A stretch of DNA of 64,000 nucleotides from Siminovitchia acidinfaciens (GCF_003605385.1 NZ_QYTV02000003.1:434001-498000), one strand, 5' to 3'. Counted from the stretch's first letter, positions 27,642-38,413 are shown. Numbers and translations: made by a program. The notes: a model not told the origin generated them from the letters alone.

Positions 27642-28544
27642 ATGAGTGTTTTTGTCAATAAGGACACAAAAGTAATTGTACAGGGAATTACAGGCTCAAC
27701 AGCCCTTTTTCATACAGAACAAATGCTTGAATACGGGACAAAGATCGTCGGGGGTGTGACACCTGGTAAAGGCGGTCAGGAAGTGGCGGGAGTTCCCGTT
27801 TTCAATACAGTGGAAGAAGCGGTAAAGGAAACAGGAGCAAATGCATCCGTCATCTACGTGCCGGCTCCATTTGCAGCCGATGCAATCATGGAAGCGGTCG
27901 ACGCTGAATTGGACTTGGCCATCTGCATCACTGAACATATTCCAGTATTGGATATGGTGAAAGTGGTCAGTTATATGGAAGGCAAGAAAACTAGGCTTGT
28001 CGGTCCGAACTGCCCGGGGGTCATCACTCCAGAAGAATGTAAAATTGGCATCATGCCCGGTTATATTCATAAAAAGGGACATGTCGGAGTTGTCTCCAGA
28101 TCCGGTACATTGACATATGAAGCTGTACATCAGCTTTCAGAAGCAGGAGTAGGCCAGTCAACAGCAGTTGGAATCGGCGGAGACCCTGTTAACGGAACGG
28201 ATTTCATCGATGTATTGAAGGCGTTCAATGAAGACCCTGAAACAGAAGCTGTCATCATGATCGGTGAAATTGGCGGAACAGCCGAAGAAGAGGCAGCAGA
28301 GTGGGTAAAAGCGAATATGACAAAGCCGGTTGTAGGATTCATCGGTGGACGTACTGCGCCTCCAGGAAAGAGGATGGGACATGCTGGAGCCATTATTTCA
28401 GGAGGAAAAGGAACGGCAGATGAAAAAATCCGCGTAATGAATGAATGTGGAATCGAAGTAGCTGAAACTCCTTCAGTGATCGGTGAGACTTTGATCAAGG
28501 TCTTGAAAGATAAAGGTCTCTATGAAAAATGTAAAACACATTAA
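27642..28544 (+). CDS. sucD: Succinyl-CoA synthetase (ADP-forming), alpha subunit
   Basis: A 300-residue alpha subunit with a CoA-binding Rossmann domain ([18 protein letters not shown]) and the phosphorylated histidine in [15 protein letters not shown]. It works with SucC in the TCA cycle. The ATG follows GGCAGGG. A GC-rich stem follows the stop. Confidence 0.98.
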   Translation: MSVFVNKDTKVIVQGITGSTALFHTEQMLEYGTKIVGGVTPGKGGQEVAGVPVFNTVEEAVKETGANASVIYVPAPFAADAIMEAVDAELDLAICITEHIPVLDMVKVVSYMEGKKTRLVGPNCPGVITPEECKIGIMPGYIHKKGHVGVVSRSGTLTYEAVHQLSEAGVGQSTAVGIGGDPVNGTDFIDVLKAFNEDPETEAVIMIGEIGGTAEEEAAEWVKANMTKPVVGFIGGRTAPPGKRMGHAGAIISGGKGTADEKIRVMNECGIEVAETPSVIGETLIKVLKDKGLYEKCKTH

Positions 28545-28555
28545 TTGATTTTTAA

Positions 28556-28576
28556 GGCCCCTCTTATAGAGGGGCT
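28556..28576 (+). terminator. Weak stem-loop after sucD
   Basis: GCCCCTC, loop TTATA, GAGGGGC, but the next bases (TGCATTATAAAT) are not a T-run, so termination may be partial and dprA may be read through. Confidence 0.45.
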
Positions 28577-28637
28577 GCATTATAAATAAAAAAATAATAA
28601 GGAAGTGATCTGAATCTTTACAGAAAGGCTGCTCCAT

Positions 28638-29483
28638 TTGATCCATTGTCCGCAATTAGGGAATGCAGCTATAAGGAACTTACTCCACCATGATCCCAAT
28701 TTGTCAAACCTTTATTCTTTTTCATCCTCAAAACTTCAACAACTTCTTCAATTGAAAAATTCCTCCATGAAAATATTTTCCAATGACTTTCAGAAAGTTG
28801 ATGTAAAAAGGATTCTAGAAAAGTACCGTGCCAATGACATATCCATTGTGACTATCTACGACAATGAATATCCGGAGATGCTTAAAGAGATTTATGATCC
28901 GCCTCTTGCTCTGTTCACCTTGGGGGAAAAGTCGCTCCTAAAAAGGAACTCTATTGCGATAGTCGGAGCGAGAACGGCCGATGTGTATGCTAAGCAAGCA
29001 ATTGAGTCACTTTTGGGTCCCCTTTTGGAAAGAGACATGGTTATTGTCAGCGGTCTGGCCAAGGGTACAGATACTTTTGCTCATAGACTGACAATCCAAC
29101 TGGGTGGGAAGACAATTGCCGTATTAGGCGGGGGCTTCTTTCATTTATATCCGCCTGAAAATAAGCAGCTGGCGGAGCAGATAAAGAAGGGCCATTTACT
29201 AGTTTCGGAATATCCACCGATATGGCGACCGCAGAAATGGTATTTCCCGATGAGAAATCGGATTATTAGCGGCCTAGCCAAAGGCACGGTGATTGTCCAG
29301 GCTAAAGTGAGAAGTGGATCCCTAATTACAGCGGACTATGCACTTGAAGAAGGCCGGGAGGTTTTTGCTGTGCCTGGACCCATAGGGGCTCCTCTTTCAG
29401 AAGGGACAAACAAGCTAATACAACAAGGCGCCAAGCTTGTCACTTCAGGAAACGATATCCTGGAGGAACTATATATGGATTGA
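28638..29483 (+). CDS. dprA: DNA-processing protein DprA (Smf)
   Basis: A Rossmann-fold protein that loads RecA on incoming single-stranded DNA during transformation. Seen: IAIVGARTADVYAKQ (about residue 110), VSGLAKGTDTFAH, VLGGG, the PMRNRIISGLA segment and a short C terminus (281 residues from TTG 28638). The start is odd. A strong AGGAAGTG at 28600-28607 points to translation starting near 28611-28614. In this frame those codons are TGA and ATC, and the residues after ATC (FTERLLHLIHCP) look like the family N terminus. So either ATC 28614 is used, or the weaker TTG 28638. Confidence 0.85.
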   Translation: MIHCPQLGNAAIRNLLHHDPNLSNLYSFSSSKLQQLLQLKNSSMKIFSNDFQKVDVKRILEKYRANDISIVTIYDNEYPEMLKEIYDPPLALFTLGEKSLLKRNSIAIVGARTADVYAKQAIESLLGPLLERDMVIVSGLAKGTDTFAHRLTIQLGGKTIAVLGGGFFHLYPPENKQLAEQIKKGHLLVSEYPPIWRPQKWYFPMRNRIISGLAKGTVIVQAKVRSGSLITADYALEEGREVFAVPGPIGAPLSEGTNKLIQQGAKLVTSGNDILEELYMD

Positions 29484-29630
29484 GTTTTTTCTTGGCTTAA
29501 AATCAAAAAAACTTGCAATTTTGCGGAAAGTGGGATAGATTCATCAAAAGAAGCTTGGAACAGGCGCTCTCCTTTTGCAAAAATAGAGATGCTGTTTTTT
29601 ATAGATATTTGTTTGAAAATATACTCTCTT

Positions 29631-30400
29631 TGTCCAGCCTCAGCGCCCAGCGACTAGCAAACTTCGCCCTTCTGCACTTTGATGAGTCAACATCGGCTCC
29701 GACGGACAGGACGTCCTAGTGCCGCCGAAGCCACAGGATGTGGCGTTCTGAGGCGGCCTTCGTCGCCGTGTTTCCTTTTTCTCATTGCGGAGAGCTCAGT
29801 TTGTATGTCGCTAAAAGGGCGCTTGCGCTTTTCTTAATGTCTAGCTGCAGACGGCAGGGGCTCTAGGCCGCTTCGGTCCAGCCAATGAAGTCATAGAACG
29901 ACTTCACTGTCTGGCCCTTCGACGGACAGAACGTCCTAGTGCCGCCGAAGCCACAGGACGTGGCGATTTAAGGCGGCCAGCGCTTGTCGCCCCTATACAG
30001 CCGTCTTCCGCTTTTCTTAATGTCTAGCTACGGCGCCTAGCCCCTCGAGGTCATAAGCCCGCAAAGAAGACTACTCATGGAAGAATGTGCTCCTGTGCCA
30101 TAGCTTATTCGAGGAAGCCTTGTTCAGCTCGTCGCAAAGCTGCACGAAGCATATTCGATGATGCAATCACATGACGTGATTGAAGTCAGTTGCTTCCCTG
30201 TGGTGGCTGAAGATCTGCCTCCTCGGGAATTGTCTTATGCTTGTCGGGGCTGAACGAGGCGTCTTCGCTTTTCTTAATGTCTAGCTGCAGACGGCAGGGG
30301 CTCGAGGTCGCTTCGGTCTAGCCAATGAAGTCAAAGAACGACTTCACTGGCTAGACCTCCAGCGCTTGTCGCCCCTAAGCGTCCGTCTTCGCTTTTCTAT
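29631..30400 (-). repeat. Large inverted mosaic-repeat cluster between dprA and topA
   Basis: About 770 bases holding at least four joined units, mostly opposite to the 4611 block. Units end to end at CTTTTCTTAATGTCTAGCT (near 29830, 30015 and 30270), the inverse of AGCTAGACATTAAGAAAAG. It contains two intact double-hairpin modules (29704-29744 and 29924-29964) and two long hairpins (29875-29917 and 30315-30357). The 1009-base gap 29484-30492 otherwise shows an A/T-rich stem after dprA (about 29482-29515) and the topA promoter. No credible gene is present. Confidence 0.9.
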
Positions 30401-30421
30401 ACGCCTGTTCTATTTCTTTCA

Positions 30422-30450
30422 TTGACAAACATAACATACACGTATAAGAT
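30422..30450 (+). promoter_or_regulatory. Sigma-A promoter of topA
   Basis: Perfect TTGACA (30422-30427), 17 bases, TAAGAT (30445-30450), 42 bases before topA and just outside the repeat cluster. Confidence 0.7.
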
Positions 30451-30492
30451 TTATTCTGATTTATTGAAATTACCTCTGGGGAGGATTTTTGC

Positions 30493-32568
30493 ATGTCGGA
30501 TTACTTGGTAATAGTGGAATCGCCGGCTAAGGCGAAGACCATTGAAAGATATTTAGGGAAAAAATATAAAGTGAAAGCATCCATGGGACATGTTAGGGAT
30601 TTGCCGAAAAGTCAAACGGGTGTAGATGTTGAAAATAATTATGAACCAAAATATATTACTATCAGGGGAAAAGGCCCTGTTTTAAAAGAATTAAGGACTG
30701 CAGCCAAAAAAGCTAAAAAAGTGTATCTGGCAGCTGACCCCGATAGAGAAGGAGAAGCTATTGCCTGGCATTTGGCGCACAGTCTTGATGTTGACATTAA
30801 GTCAGACTGCCGTGTCATTTTCAATGAAATTACAAAAGATGCAATCAAAGAATCTTTTAAACACCCCCGTCCAATTAATATGGATCTTGTTGATGCACAG
30901 CAGGCAAGAAGGATATTGGACAGACTTGTAGGGTATAATATCAGCCCGCTGCTCTGGAAGAAAGTGAAAAGAGGGTTGAGTGCCGGCAGGGTGCAGTCAG
31001 TGGCAGTCCGGCTTATCATAGATAGGGAAAATGAGATTAAGAAATTTGTCCCTGAAGAATACTGGTCAATTGAAGGGTTGTTTAAAAAAGGAAAAGATCA
31101 ATTCCAAGCCAACTTTTATGGCGTTAATGGAAAAAGGCACAAGCTGCAATCTGAAAGTGATGTAAAAGAAGTCCTTGGAAAAATAGACGGAAGCAGTTTC
31201 CTAGTCAAGTCCGTGACAAAGAAAGAAAGAAGAAGAAACCCTGCCCGTCCGTTTACAACGTCTTCACTTCAACAGGAAGCTGCGAGAAAGCTGAACTTTA
31301 GAGCCAAAAAAACGATGATGCTCGCGCAACAATTATATGAAGGGATCGACTTGGGAAAAGAAGGTACGGTAGGTCTCATCACATATATGCGTACGGATTC
31401 CACAAGGGTTTCCGATATCGCTGTAAAGGAAGCAGCCGAATATATTACAAAGCAGTATGGGAAGGAATATTTAGCAACCGGAACACGTAAGGAAAAAAAA
31501 CAGGCAAATACCCAAGATGCGCATGAAGCCATCCGTCCTACAAGCACCATGAGAGGGCCAAATGATGTCAAAGCCTATCTTAGCCGTGATCAGTTGAGAC
31601 TTTACAGGTTAATATGGGAACGTTTCGTTGCAAGTCAAATGGCGCCTGCAGTCATGGACACGATGACTGTCGACCTGACAAACGGCGATGTCATATTCCG
31701 TGCAAATGGATCTCAAATAAAGTTTCCCGGTTTCATGAAGGTTTATGTAGAAGGCACCGATGATCAGTCGGAGGAAAAAGAAAATGTGTTGCCTTCTTTT
31801 GTCGAAGGTGAAAAAGTTGCATCTGAAAAACTGACTCCAAAACAACACTTTACCCAGCCACCTCCAAGATATACAGAAGCGAGGCTGGTCAAAACTTTAG
31901 AGGAACTTGGTATAGGAAGACCTTCGACATTCGCCCCTACGCTTGATACGATTCAAAGACGGGGATATGTCGCATTGGATAACAAACGTTTTGTGCCAAC
32001 GGAACTCGGTGAGATTGTTACTGAACTAATGATGGAGTTTTTCCCGGAAGTACTTGATGTAGAGTTTACAGCTAATATGGAAAGCAATCTGGACGAAATT
32101 GAAGAAGGCCATGTCGCTTGGGTCAATATTATAGATGAATTTTATAAAAAATTTGAAGTGAATTTAAAAAAAGCGGAAATTGAAATGAAAGAAGTTGAAA
32201 TCAAGGATGAATATGCCGGGGAAGACTGCGAGCAATGCGGTAACCCAATGGTCATCAAAATGGGCCGTTTCGGCAAGTTCATGGCATGCAGCAATTTCCC
32301 TGATTGCAGAAATACAAAACCGATTGTAAAAGAAATCGGTGTAAAGTGCCCAAAATGTAAAGAAGGCAATGTCATCGAGCGAAAAAGCAAGAAAAAGCGG
32401 ATATTTTATGGTTGCGACCGATACCCTGAATGTGACTTCCTATCCTGGGATAAGCCGATCAATCGCCCTTGTCCTAAGTGTGATGAGCTTCTGGTTGAGA
32501 AAAAGCTCAAAAAAGGAAAGCAGGTCCAATGCGTCAAATGTGACTACAAAGAGGAACCACAGCAATAA
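30493..32568 (+). CDS. topA: DNA topoisomerase I
   Basis: A 691-residue type IA topoisomerase that relaxes negative supercoils. N-terminal Toprim domain ([34 protein letters not shown]), active-site Tyr298 in [25 protein letters not shown], then three C-terminal zinc ribbons (CEQCG..C-x4-C, CPKCK..C-x4-C and CPKCD..CVKC). Length equals B. subtilis TopA. GGGGAGG ribosome site. The repeat family starts 1 base after the stop. Confidence 0.98.
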   Translation: MSDYLVIVESPAKAKTIERYLGKKYKVKASMGHVRDLPKSQTGVDVENNYEPKYITIRGKGPVLKELRTAAKKAKKVYLAADPDREGEAIAWHLAHSLDVDIKSDCRVIFNEITKDAIKESFKHPRPINMDLVDAQQARRILDRLVGYNISPLLWKKVKRGLSAGRVQSVAVRLIIDRENEIKKFVPEEYWSIEGLFKKGKDQFQANFYGVNGKRHKLQSESDVKEVLGKIDGSSFLVKSVTKKERRRNPARPFTTSSLQQEAARKLNFRAKKTMMLAQQLYEGIDLGKEGTVGLITYMRTDSTRVSDIAVKEAAEYITKQYGKEYLATGTRKEKKQANTQDAHEAIRPTSTMRGPNDVKAYLSRDQLRLYRLIWERFVASQMAPAVMDTMTVDLTNGDVIFRANGSQIKFPGFMKVYVEGTDDQSEEKENVLPSFVEGEKVASEKLTPKQHFTQPPPRYTEARLVKTLEELGIGRPSTFAPTLDTIQRRGYVALDNKRFVPTELGEIVTELMMEFFPEVLDVEFTANMESNLDEIEEGHVAWVNIIDEFYKKFEVNLKKAEIEMKEVEIKDEYAGEDCEQCGNPMVIKMGRFGKFMACSNFPDCRNTKPIVKEIGVKCPKCKEGNVIERKSKKKRIFYGCDRYPECDFLSWDKPINRPCPKCDELLVEKKLKKGKQVQCVKCDYKEEPQQ

Positions 32569-32705
32569 CGAAAAGCGTAAGACGGCTGCTTAGGGGCGAC
32601 GCAGGCCGCCTCAAATCGCCACATCCTGTGGCTTCGGCAGGCTCAGAACGCGACATCCTGTCGCTTCGCTTACACTAGTACTTCCTGTACGTCGGAACCG
32701 ATGTT
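32569..32705 (+). repeat. Mosaic hairpin repeat after topA
   Basis: CGAAAAGCGTAAGACGGCTG begins right after the topA stop. It is followed by three hairpins in a row: GCCACA-TCC-TGTGGC (32618-32632), GCGACA-TCC-TGTCGC (32650-32664) and GTAC-TTCCT-GTAC (32678-32690). The last two are joined by the usual 13-base linker. The rest of the gap up to 32870 shows no gene and no repeat I can match. Confidence 0.88.
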
Positions 32706-32875
32706 GACTTATCGTAGGAAAGCAGCTTACTTGGATAACCTAGTCGTGCAGCTTTTAAACAAGGTGAGCAGAGCTTCCACGAAGCCGCTGGAGCACTGAA
32801 GGAAGTCTGCCAGTATCAGTTGCTGGAGCCTTGAATCTAGTCAATAGTCCTAATCGCCTTTTGTCTCTTAGAATC

Positions 32876-32906
32876 AGGTGAGTGCAAACAAGCACTCACC
32901 TTTTCT
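32876..32906 (+). terminator. Terminator about 310 bases downstream of topA
   Basis: AGGTGAGTGC, loop AAACAA, GCACTCACCT (10 exact pairs), then TTTCTT. No gene lies immediately upstream, so it probably ends the topA transcript beyond the repeat. Confidence 0.85.
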
Positions 32907-33095
32907 TGAGGATAAAAAGATTTATTCGCTGGGCTCTTTTTTACCCTGTAGAGGAAATCAAAAGTATTAGATAACACAACCCCTTTACTAAAGTGCGCAT
33001 TGTTTTTATTTATCTCCCATTTAGGGTAAAATGCTATAGGAATTATAGTGCGCAGTTTGTGAAAGAGTGATCATACACTGGAGGTTAACGTAAAA

Positions 33096-34397
33096 ATGCA
33101 ATCTGTAAATATTATAGGAGCGGGTTTGGCAGGCAGTGAAGCAGCCTGGCAGATAGCCAAAAAAGGAATCGAAGTCAATCTGTATGAAATGAGGCCTGTT
33201 AAGCAAACTCCTGCGCATCATACAGATAAGTTTGCAGAGCTGGTCTGCTCGAACTCATTAAGGGCCAATTCCCTTACAAATGCAGTTGGTGTACTGAAAG
33301 AGGAAATGAGAATCATGGATTCGCTCATTATTAAAGCAGCCGACCAATCATCAGTTCCGGCGGGTGGAGCACTTGCTGTTGACAGGCATGATTTTGCCGG
33401 ATACATTACCGAGCAGATTCGCAGCCACCCTCTTATAACAGTACATAACGAAGAAATAACTGATATTCCTCCCGGTATAACGATCATTGCTACAGGTCCG
33501 TTGACGAGTGACAGCCTATCTAAAAAGCTGCAGGAGTTAACGGGAGAGAATCATTTATATTTTTACGATGCGGCGGCGCCTATTATTGAAAAAGACAGCA
33601 TAGATATGGATAAAGTTTATTTGAAATCCCGTTACGATAAAGGCGAAGCGGCTTACCTGAATTGTCCGATGAACGAAGAAGAGTTCAACAGGTTTTATGA
33701 GGCATTAATTGAAGCCGAAACAGTCCCGTTAAAAGAATTCGAGAAAGAAATATTTTTTGAGGGCTGTATGCCGATAGAAGTAATGGCCCAAAGAGGAAAA
33801 AAAACAATGCTTTTTGGACCTATGAAGCCAGTGGGGCTGGAAGATCCCAAAACTGGAAAAATTCCCTATGCAGTTGTCCAGCTAAGGCAGGATGATGCAG
33901 CGGGAACCCTTTATAATATAGTAGGGTTTCAAACCCACTTAAAATGGGGACCGCAAAAAGAGGTATTACGCCTGATTCCAGGTTTGGAGGAAGTTGAGAT
34001 AGTCCGCTACGGAGTCATGCACCGTAATACTTTTATCAACTCTCCAAAAGTATTGGAACGGACGTACCAATTTAAAGAAAGTCCTAATCTGTTTTTTGCA
34101 GGACAGATGACAGGAGTCGAAGGGTATGTGGAATCGGCAGCCAGCGGCTTAGCTGCAGGGTTGAATGCAGCATTGTTGGCAGAAGGAAAAGAACCGGCTG
34201 TTTTTCCGAAAGAAACAATGATTGGAAGTCTTGCCCACTATATTACGTCCACGAGCGCAAAAACATTCCAGCCGATGAATGTCAATTTCGGTCTGCTTCC
34301 GGAACTCCCTCAAAGAATAAAGAACAAAAAATTAAAATATGAGCAATATGCAGAACGTGCATTAAGTGGCATCCGACACTTTTCCGAAAATATATAG
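33096..34397 (+). CDS. trmFO: Methylenetetrahydrofolate-tRNA-(uracil-5-)-methyltransferase TrmFO
   Basis: A 433-residue FAD enzyme that makes ribothymidine at tRNA position 54 using methylenetetrahydrofolate. N-terminal FAD-binding [16 protein letters not shown], then [17 protein letters not shown], and near the C terminus [21 protein letters not shown] with TGGAGG upstream. Its partners topA upstream and xerC downstream follow the B. subtilis order. Confidence 0.97.
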   Translation: MQSVNIIGAGLAGSEAAWQIAKKGIEVNLYEMRPVKQTPAHHTDKFAELVCSNSLRANSLTNAVGVLKEEMRIMDSLIIKAADQSSVPAGGALAVDRHDFAGYITEQIRSHPLITVHNEEITDIPPGITIIATGPLTSDSLSKKLQELTGENHLYFYDAAAPIIEKDSIDMDKVYLKSRYDKGEAAYLNCPMNEEEFNRFYEALIEAETVPLKEFEKEIFFEGCMPIEVMAQRGKKTMLFGPMKPVGLEDPKTGKIPYAVVQLRQDDAAGTLYNIVGFQTHLKWGPQKEVLRLIPGLEEVEIVRYGVMHRNTFINSPKVLERTYQFKESPNLFFAGQMTGVEGYVESAASGLAAGLNAALLAEGKEPAVFPKETMIGSLAHYITSTSAKTFQPMNVNFGLLPELPQRIKNKKLKYEQYAERALSGIRHFSENI

Positions 34398-34460
34398 TAT
34401 TCTTTGCGTGGAAAAGTGAATTGTGATAATATTTAGAAGTCTTTAAATTGAGGTGGAAAG

Positions 34461-35360
34461 ATGAAGAAAGATATTGTAGATGCCATCAAACAATTTTTGG
34501 AATACCTGCAGATTGAGAAAAATTATTCATCTTACACAATCGAATTTTATAAAAAAGACATTGAGCATTTCACCGTGTTTATGAACGAGCAAGCTATTGA
34601 ATCACTTAATAAAGTTGAATATTTTGATGCCAGACTGTATGTGTCGTCATTATACGAACAGCAATATGCGAGGACTAGTGCAGCAAGGAAAATATCAAGC
34701 CTGCGCAGTTTTTTCAAATTTTTATTAAGAGAAAAATTTGTTACTGAAAATCCATTTATGCTAGTCATTCAACCAAAAAAGGGAATAAGGCTCCCCAGCT
34801 TTCTGTATGAAGAGGAGATGGAACAATTATTCGCTGCATGCGATGATTCGACCCCTTTGGGCAAGCGTAATCTTGCCCTCATGGAGTTGTTGTATGCAAC
34901 TGGTATCCGAGTTAGCGAATGTGCAAATATCCAAATAGACGACGTGGATTTTGACTTTTCGACAATCCTTGTAAAGGGGAAAGGCAAAAAGGAACGTTAC
35001 GTCCCTTTCGGATTTTTTGCTTCGGAGGCTCTGGAACGCTATCTGAAAGACGCAAGAGGCCTGCTTGTAGACCGCGCGGGCCATCGGAGTCTTTTTGTGA
35101 ATTCCAAGGGAGGACCATTAACAGCAAGGGGAATCCGCTTTATCCTCAATGATGTAATGAAAAAGGCATCCATATCAGGTAAAATTCATCCCCATATGTT
35201 CAGGCACAGCTTTGCAACACATTTGCTAAACAACGGTGCCGATATGAGGACAGTCCAGGAATTATTGGGGCACGCTCATTTATCATCCACCCAGGTTTAT
35301 ACACACGTTACAAAGGAACACTTAAGAAAAACATATATGAACAGCCACCCACGGGCTTGA
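34461..35360 (+). CDS. xerC: Tyrosine recombinase XerC (CodV)
   Basis: A 299-residue tyrosine recombinase that resolves chromosome dimers at dif with its partner (RipX/XerD). N-terminal SAM-like DNA-binding domain (about 1-95). The catalytic set is complete: Arg in TGIRVSE, Lys in VKGKGKKER, His-x-x-Arg in [12 protein letters not shown], His in [10 protein letters not shown] and Tyr in TQVYTHV. GAGGTGG ribosome site. hslV follows at 20 bases, forming the codV-clpQ-clpY-codY operon. Confidence 0.97.
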   Translation: MKKDIVDAIKQFLEYLQIEKNYSSYTIEFYKKDIEHFTVFMNEQAIESLNKVEYFDARLYVSSLYEQQYARTSAARKISSLRSFFKFLLREKFVTENPFMLVIQPKKGIRLPSFLYEEEMEQLFAACDDSTPLGKRNLALMELLYATGIRVSECANIQIDDVDFDFSTILVKGKGKKERYVPFGFFASEALERYLKDARGLLVDRAGHRSLFVNSKGGPLTARGIRFILNDVMKKASISGKIHPHMFRHSFATHLLNNGADMRTVQELLGHAHLSSTQVYTHVTKEHLRKTYMNSHPRA

Positions 35361-35380
35361 AGGTGCAAGGAGGTTTTATA

Positions 35381-35923
35381 ATGAATGAGTTCCATGCAAC
35401 AACAATATTTGCCGTACATCATAAAGGCAAAAGTGCTATGGCCGGCGATGGGCAAGTGACATTTGGAAATGCAGTTGTAATGAAACATACTGCGCGAAAG
35501 GTCCGTAAATTATTCAACGGTAAAGTGTTGGCTGGCTTTGCCGGTTCTGTTGCCGATGCTTTTACCTTATTTGAAAAGTTTGAAGGGAAGCTTGAAGAGT
35601 TTAATGGCAATTTGCCCAGGGCAGCAGTTGAGCTTGCTAAGGAATGGCGCAGCGATAAAGTGTTAAGAAAGCTGGAAGCTATGCTCATTGTTATGGATGA
35701 AGAACATTTGCTGCTAATTTCTGGTACGGGTGAAGTGATTGAACCGGATGATGGTATTTTGGCGATAGGTTCAGGGGGCAATTATGCTCTTTCAGCTGGC
35801 AGGGCATTGAAAACATATGCAGCAGAACACTTGACTGCAAAGGAAATGGCAAAAGCAGCTTTAGAAATAGCTGCGGATATATGCGTCTACACAAATCGAC
35901 AAATAATTGTCGAAGAATTGTAA
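35381..35923 (+). CDS. hslV: ATP-dependent protease subunit HslV (ClpQ)
   Basis: A 180-residue proteasome-like peptidase that works with Hsl[21 protein letters not shown] and [14 protein letters not shown] match the family. The frame opens at 35357, but the ATG at 35381 after AAGGAGG gives the known start MNEFHATT. B. subtilis ClpQ is reported to use an N-terminal Ser right after Met; here that residue is Asn, so a Thr of HATT would have to be the nucleophile after processing. Confidence 0.95.
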   Translation: MNEFHATTIFAVHHKGKSAMAGDGQVTFGNAVVMKHTARKVRKLFNGKVLAGFAGSVADAFTLFEKFEGKLEEFNGNLPRAAVELAKEWRSDKVLRKLEAMLIVMDEEHLLLISGTGEVIEPDDGILAIGSGGNYALSAGRALKTYAAEHLTAKEMAKAALEIAADICVYTNRQIIVEEL

Positions 35924-35967
35924 CACATGTCGAAGCCGCAATGCGTTACTGTAGAGGAGGGACAATT

Positions 35968-37383
35968 TTGACAGTTGCTACTAATGGAGCAGGCATGACT
36001 CCGAGACAAATTGTTGAAAAGCTTGATCAATATATCATCGGTCAGAATGAAGCAAAAAGAGCTGTGGCGGTAGCACTGCGGAACCGTTATCGCCGAGGAC
36101 TATTGAGCGAGGAATTAAGAGATGAAATCATTCCGAAGAATATTTTGATGATGGGCCCTACCGGTGTTGGAAAGACTGAAATTGCACGACGATTGGCAAA
36201 AATGGTTGGAGCACCGTTCGTAAAAGTGGAAGCAACCAAATTTACCGAAGTGGGATATGTTGGCCGGGATGTTGAATCAATGGTGCGTGACCTGGCAGAA
36301 ACATCCATCAGGATTGTAAAAGAGGAAAAAATGCAGGAAGTAAAGGGACGTGCGGAGAAACAGGCGAACCGCCGCCTTGTAGAGCTGCTCGTTCCTAAGA
36401 AAAAAAAGGCGGAAAACTTTAAAAACCCGTTTGAAATGATCTTTGGAGGGGCCCAGCAGACCGAGAGCGCATCATCCCAGGATGAACAGGAAGAATTGGG
36501 CATCCGCGAAAAAAGAAGAATTATTCAAGAAAAGCTTGAGCAAGGAGAACTTGAAAACGAGATTGTGACAGTGGAGGTTGAAGAGCAGCAGCCTTCCATG
36601 TTCGATTTGTTTCAAGGCTCCGGGATGGAACAGATGGGAATGAATATGCAGGATGCTTTAAGCAGCCTGATGCCCAAAAAGCTGAAGAAGCGGAAACTCC
36701 CGGTAAAAGATGCACGGGTAGTCTTGACAAATGATGAAGCTCAAAAACTAATAGATATGGATGAAGTGACCCAAATGGCTTTGTTTAGGGCCGAGCAGAC
36801 TGGTATCATCTTTATTGATGAGATTGATAAAATTGCCAGCAAAGGGCAATCTTCATCTGCAGATGTATCAAGAGAAGGTGTTCAAAGGGATATCCTTCCA
36901 ATTGTCGAAGGGTCCACTGTAGTAACAAAATACGGCCCTGTCAAAACTGACTACATCTTATTTATCGCAGCTGGGGCTTTTCATATGGCAAAGCCCTCTG
37001 ATTTGATCCCTGAGCTTCAAGGGCGCTTCCCTATTCGGGTTGAGCTTGAGAAGTTGACCGTTGAAGATTTTTATAAAATATTAACAGAACCGGATAACGC
37101 CCTAATTAAACAATATTCGGCATTATTAGAAACCGAAGGTATACAAATCGAATTTTCTGACGATGCTATTAACAGACTTGCAGAAATCGCCTTTGATGTG
37201 AACCAGAACACGGATAATATCGGAGCGCGGCGCCTGCACACAATTATGGAGAAACTGCTTGAAGATTTGTCGTTCGAAGCCCCGGATGTTACTATGGAAA
37301 AGATTGAAATTACCGCTCAATATGTAAACCAAAAACTTTCAGCAATTTCAAAAGACAAAGATTTGAGCCAGTTTATTTTATAA
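35968..37383 (+). CDS. hslU: ATP-dependent protease ATPase subunit HslU (ClpY)
   Basis: A 471-residue AAA+ unfoldase that feeds HslV. Walker [10 protein letters not shown] (about residue 67), the intermediate I domain (about 110-245), Walker [12 protein letters not shown], sensor RFPIRVEL and the C-terminal tail [10 protein letters not shown], which activates HslV in the family. The frame opens within hslV (35881); TTG 35968 with GAGGAGGGA 8 bases upstream is preferred. Confidence 0.96.
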   Translation: MTVATNGAGMTPRQIVEKLDQYIIGQNEAKRAVAVALRNRYRRGLLSEELRDEIIPKNILMMGPTGVGKTEIARRLAKMVGAPFVKVEATKFTEVGYVGRDVESMVRDLAETSIRIVKEEKMQEVKGRAEKQANRRLVELLVPKKKKAENFKNPFEMIFGGAQQTESASSQDEQEELGIREKRRIIQEKLEQGELENEIVTVEVEEQQPSMFDLFQGSGMEQMGMNMQDALSSLMPKKLKKRKLPVKDARVVLTNDEAQKLIDMDEVTQMALFRAEQTGIIFIDEIDKIASKGQSSSADVSREGVQRDILPIVEGSTVVTKYGPVKTDYILFIAAGAFHMAKPSDLIPELQGRFPIRVELEKLTVEDFYKILTEPDNALIKQYSALLETEGIQIEFSDDAINRLAEIAFDVNQNTDNIGARRLHTIMEKLLEDLSFEAPDVTMEKIEITAQYVNQKLSAISKDKDLSQFIL

Positions 37384-37432
37384 TAAATGAATTAATTTTC
37401 GTTGGAACTATGGAAATCTAGGAGGAGAAATA

Positions 37433-38212
37433 ATGGAATTATTAACAAGGACTAGGACAATTAATGCAATGCTGCAAAGAGCTGCAGGTAAACCAGTAAA
37501 CTTTAAGGAAATGGCTGAAACATTATCTGATGTAATTGAAGCCAATGTATATGTTTTAAGCAGACGTGGTAAGGTTCTGGGATATGCTGTTCGTCAGCAG
37601 ATCGAAAACGACAGAATGAAAAGTATGCTTGAGGAACGCCAATTTCCTGAAGACTACACGAAAAGTTTGTTCAACATTTCCGAAACTTCTTCAAACATTG
37701 ATGTCAACAGTGAATACTCAGCTTTCCCTGTGGAAAGCAAAGATTTATTTACTACAGGACTGACAACAATTGTTCCGATCATTGGCGGAGGAGAAAGGCT
37801 TGGAACATTGATATTAGCAAAACTTGAGCAGGAGTTCGTCAATGATGATCTAATTCTTGCCGAATACGGAGCTACAGTCGTCGGAATGGAAATTCTTCGC
37901 GAGAAAGCGGAAGAGATCGAAGAAGAAGCTCGCAGTAAAGCTGTTGTCCAAATGGCGATCAGTTCCCTTTCATACAGCGAACTGGAAGCAATCGAGCATA
38001 TCTTTGAAGAGCTTAATGGAACAGAAGGACTGCTTGTTGCATCTAAAATTGCTGACAGAGTCGGAATTACAAGGTCTGTTATCGTAAACGCACTTAGAAA
38101 ATTGGAAAGTGCCGGAGTCATTGAGTCTCGTTCACTAGGAATGAAGGGAACTTATATAAAAGTTTTAAACTCCAAGTTCCTGGTCGAATTGGAGAAATTG
38201 AAATCCAACTAA
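37433..38212 (+). CDS. codY: GTP- and branched-chain amino acid-sensing regulator CodY
   Basis: A 259-residue global regulator, the same length as in B. subtilis. The N-terminal GAF domain that binds Ile/Leu/Val starts at the N terminus ([34 protein letters not shown]), followed by a helical linker and a winged helix ([20 protein letters not shown]). CodY represses nutrient-adaptation genes, including flagellar genes in B. subtilis. Strong AGGAGGAG site; a terminator follows, before the flagellar operon. Confidence 0.98.
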   Translation: MELLTRTRTINAMLQRAAGKPVNFKEMAETLSDVIEANVYVLSRRGKVLGYAVRQQIENDRMKSMLEERQFPEDYTKSLFNISETSSNIDVNSEYSAFPVESKDLFTTGLTTIVPIIGGGERLGTLILAKLEQEFVNDDLILAEYGATVVGMEILREKAEEIEEEARSKAVVQMAISSLSYSELEAIEHIFEELNGTEGLLVASKIADRVGITRSVIVNALRKLESAGVIESRSLGMKGTYIKVLNSKFLVELEKLKSN

Positions 38213-38229
38213 CTGTCATAGATAATAAA

Positions 38230-38268
38230 AACGCTCGAAGATCTTTGATCTTTCGGGCGTTTTTTTCT
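38230..38268 (+). terminator. Terminator after codY
   Basis: A long stem ACGCTCGAAGATC / GATCTTTCGGGCGT with G-T pairs, followed by TTTTTTTC. It separates codY from the flagellar operon. Confidence 0.88.
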
Positions 38269-38341
38269 TCGTTTTAATAGGTCTTAAGTATCAAAATTCG
38301 GCATTTTCAACAAAAGTTCATCAAGAAACCTCATGCATGTA

Positions 38342-38370
38342 TAGACGGGATATGACAAAAAGATTACAAT
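38342..38370 (+). promoter_or_regulatory. Candidate sigma-A promoter of the flagellar operon
   Basis: TAGACG (38342-38347), 17 bases, TACAAT (38365-38370), 44 bases before flgB. No convincing sigma-D promoter (TAAA..GCCGATAT) is seen in this gap. Confidence 0.5.
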
Positions 38371-38413
38371 AGTGGATAGTTTAGGAAAAAGAAAAATTTG
38401 GCAGGTGTGTAAT

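Noticed and set aside
29513-29719. 68-codon open frame after dprA
   Set aside because: It runs from an AT-rich stem into the repeat cluster, with no start signal and no recognisable protein.
29631-30400. Possible CRISPR array because short repeats recur
   Set aside because: Repeat units are 100-250 bases, vary, occur in both orientations and have no regular spacers.
38269-38413. Sigma-D promoter or CodY box before flgB
   Set aside because: No TAAA-N15-GCCGATAT arrangement is present. The AAAATTCGGCATTTT palindrome is too far from the CodY consensus to claim.
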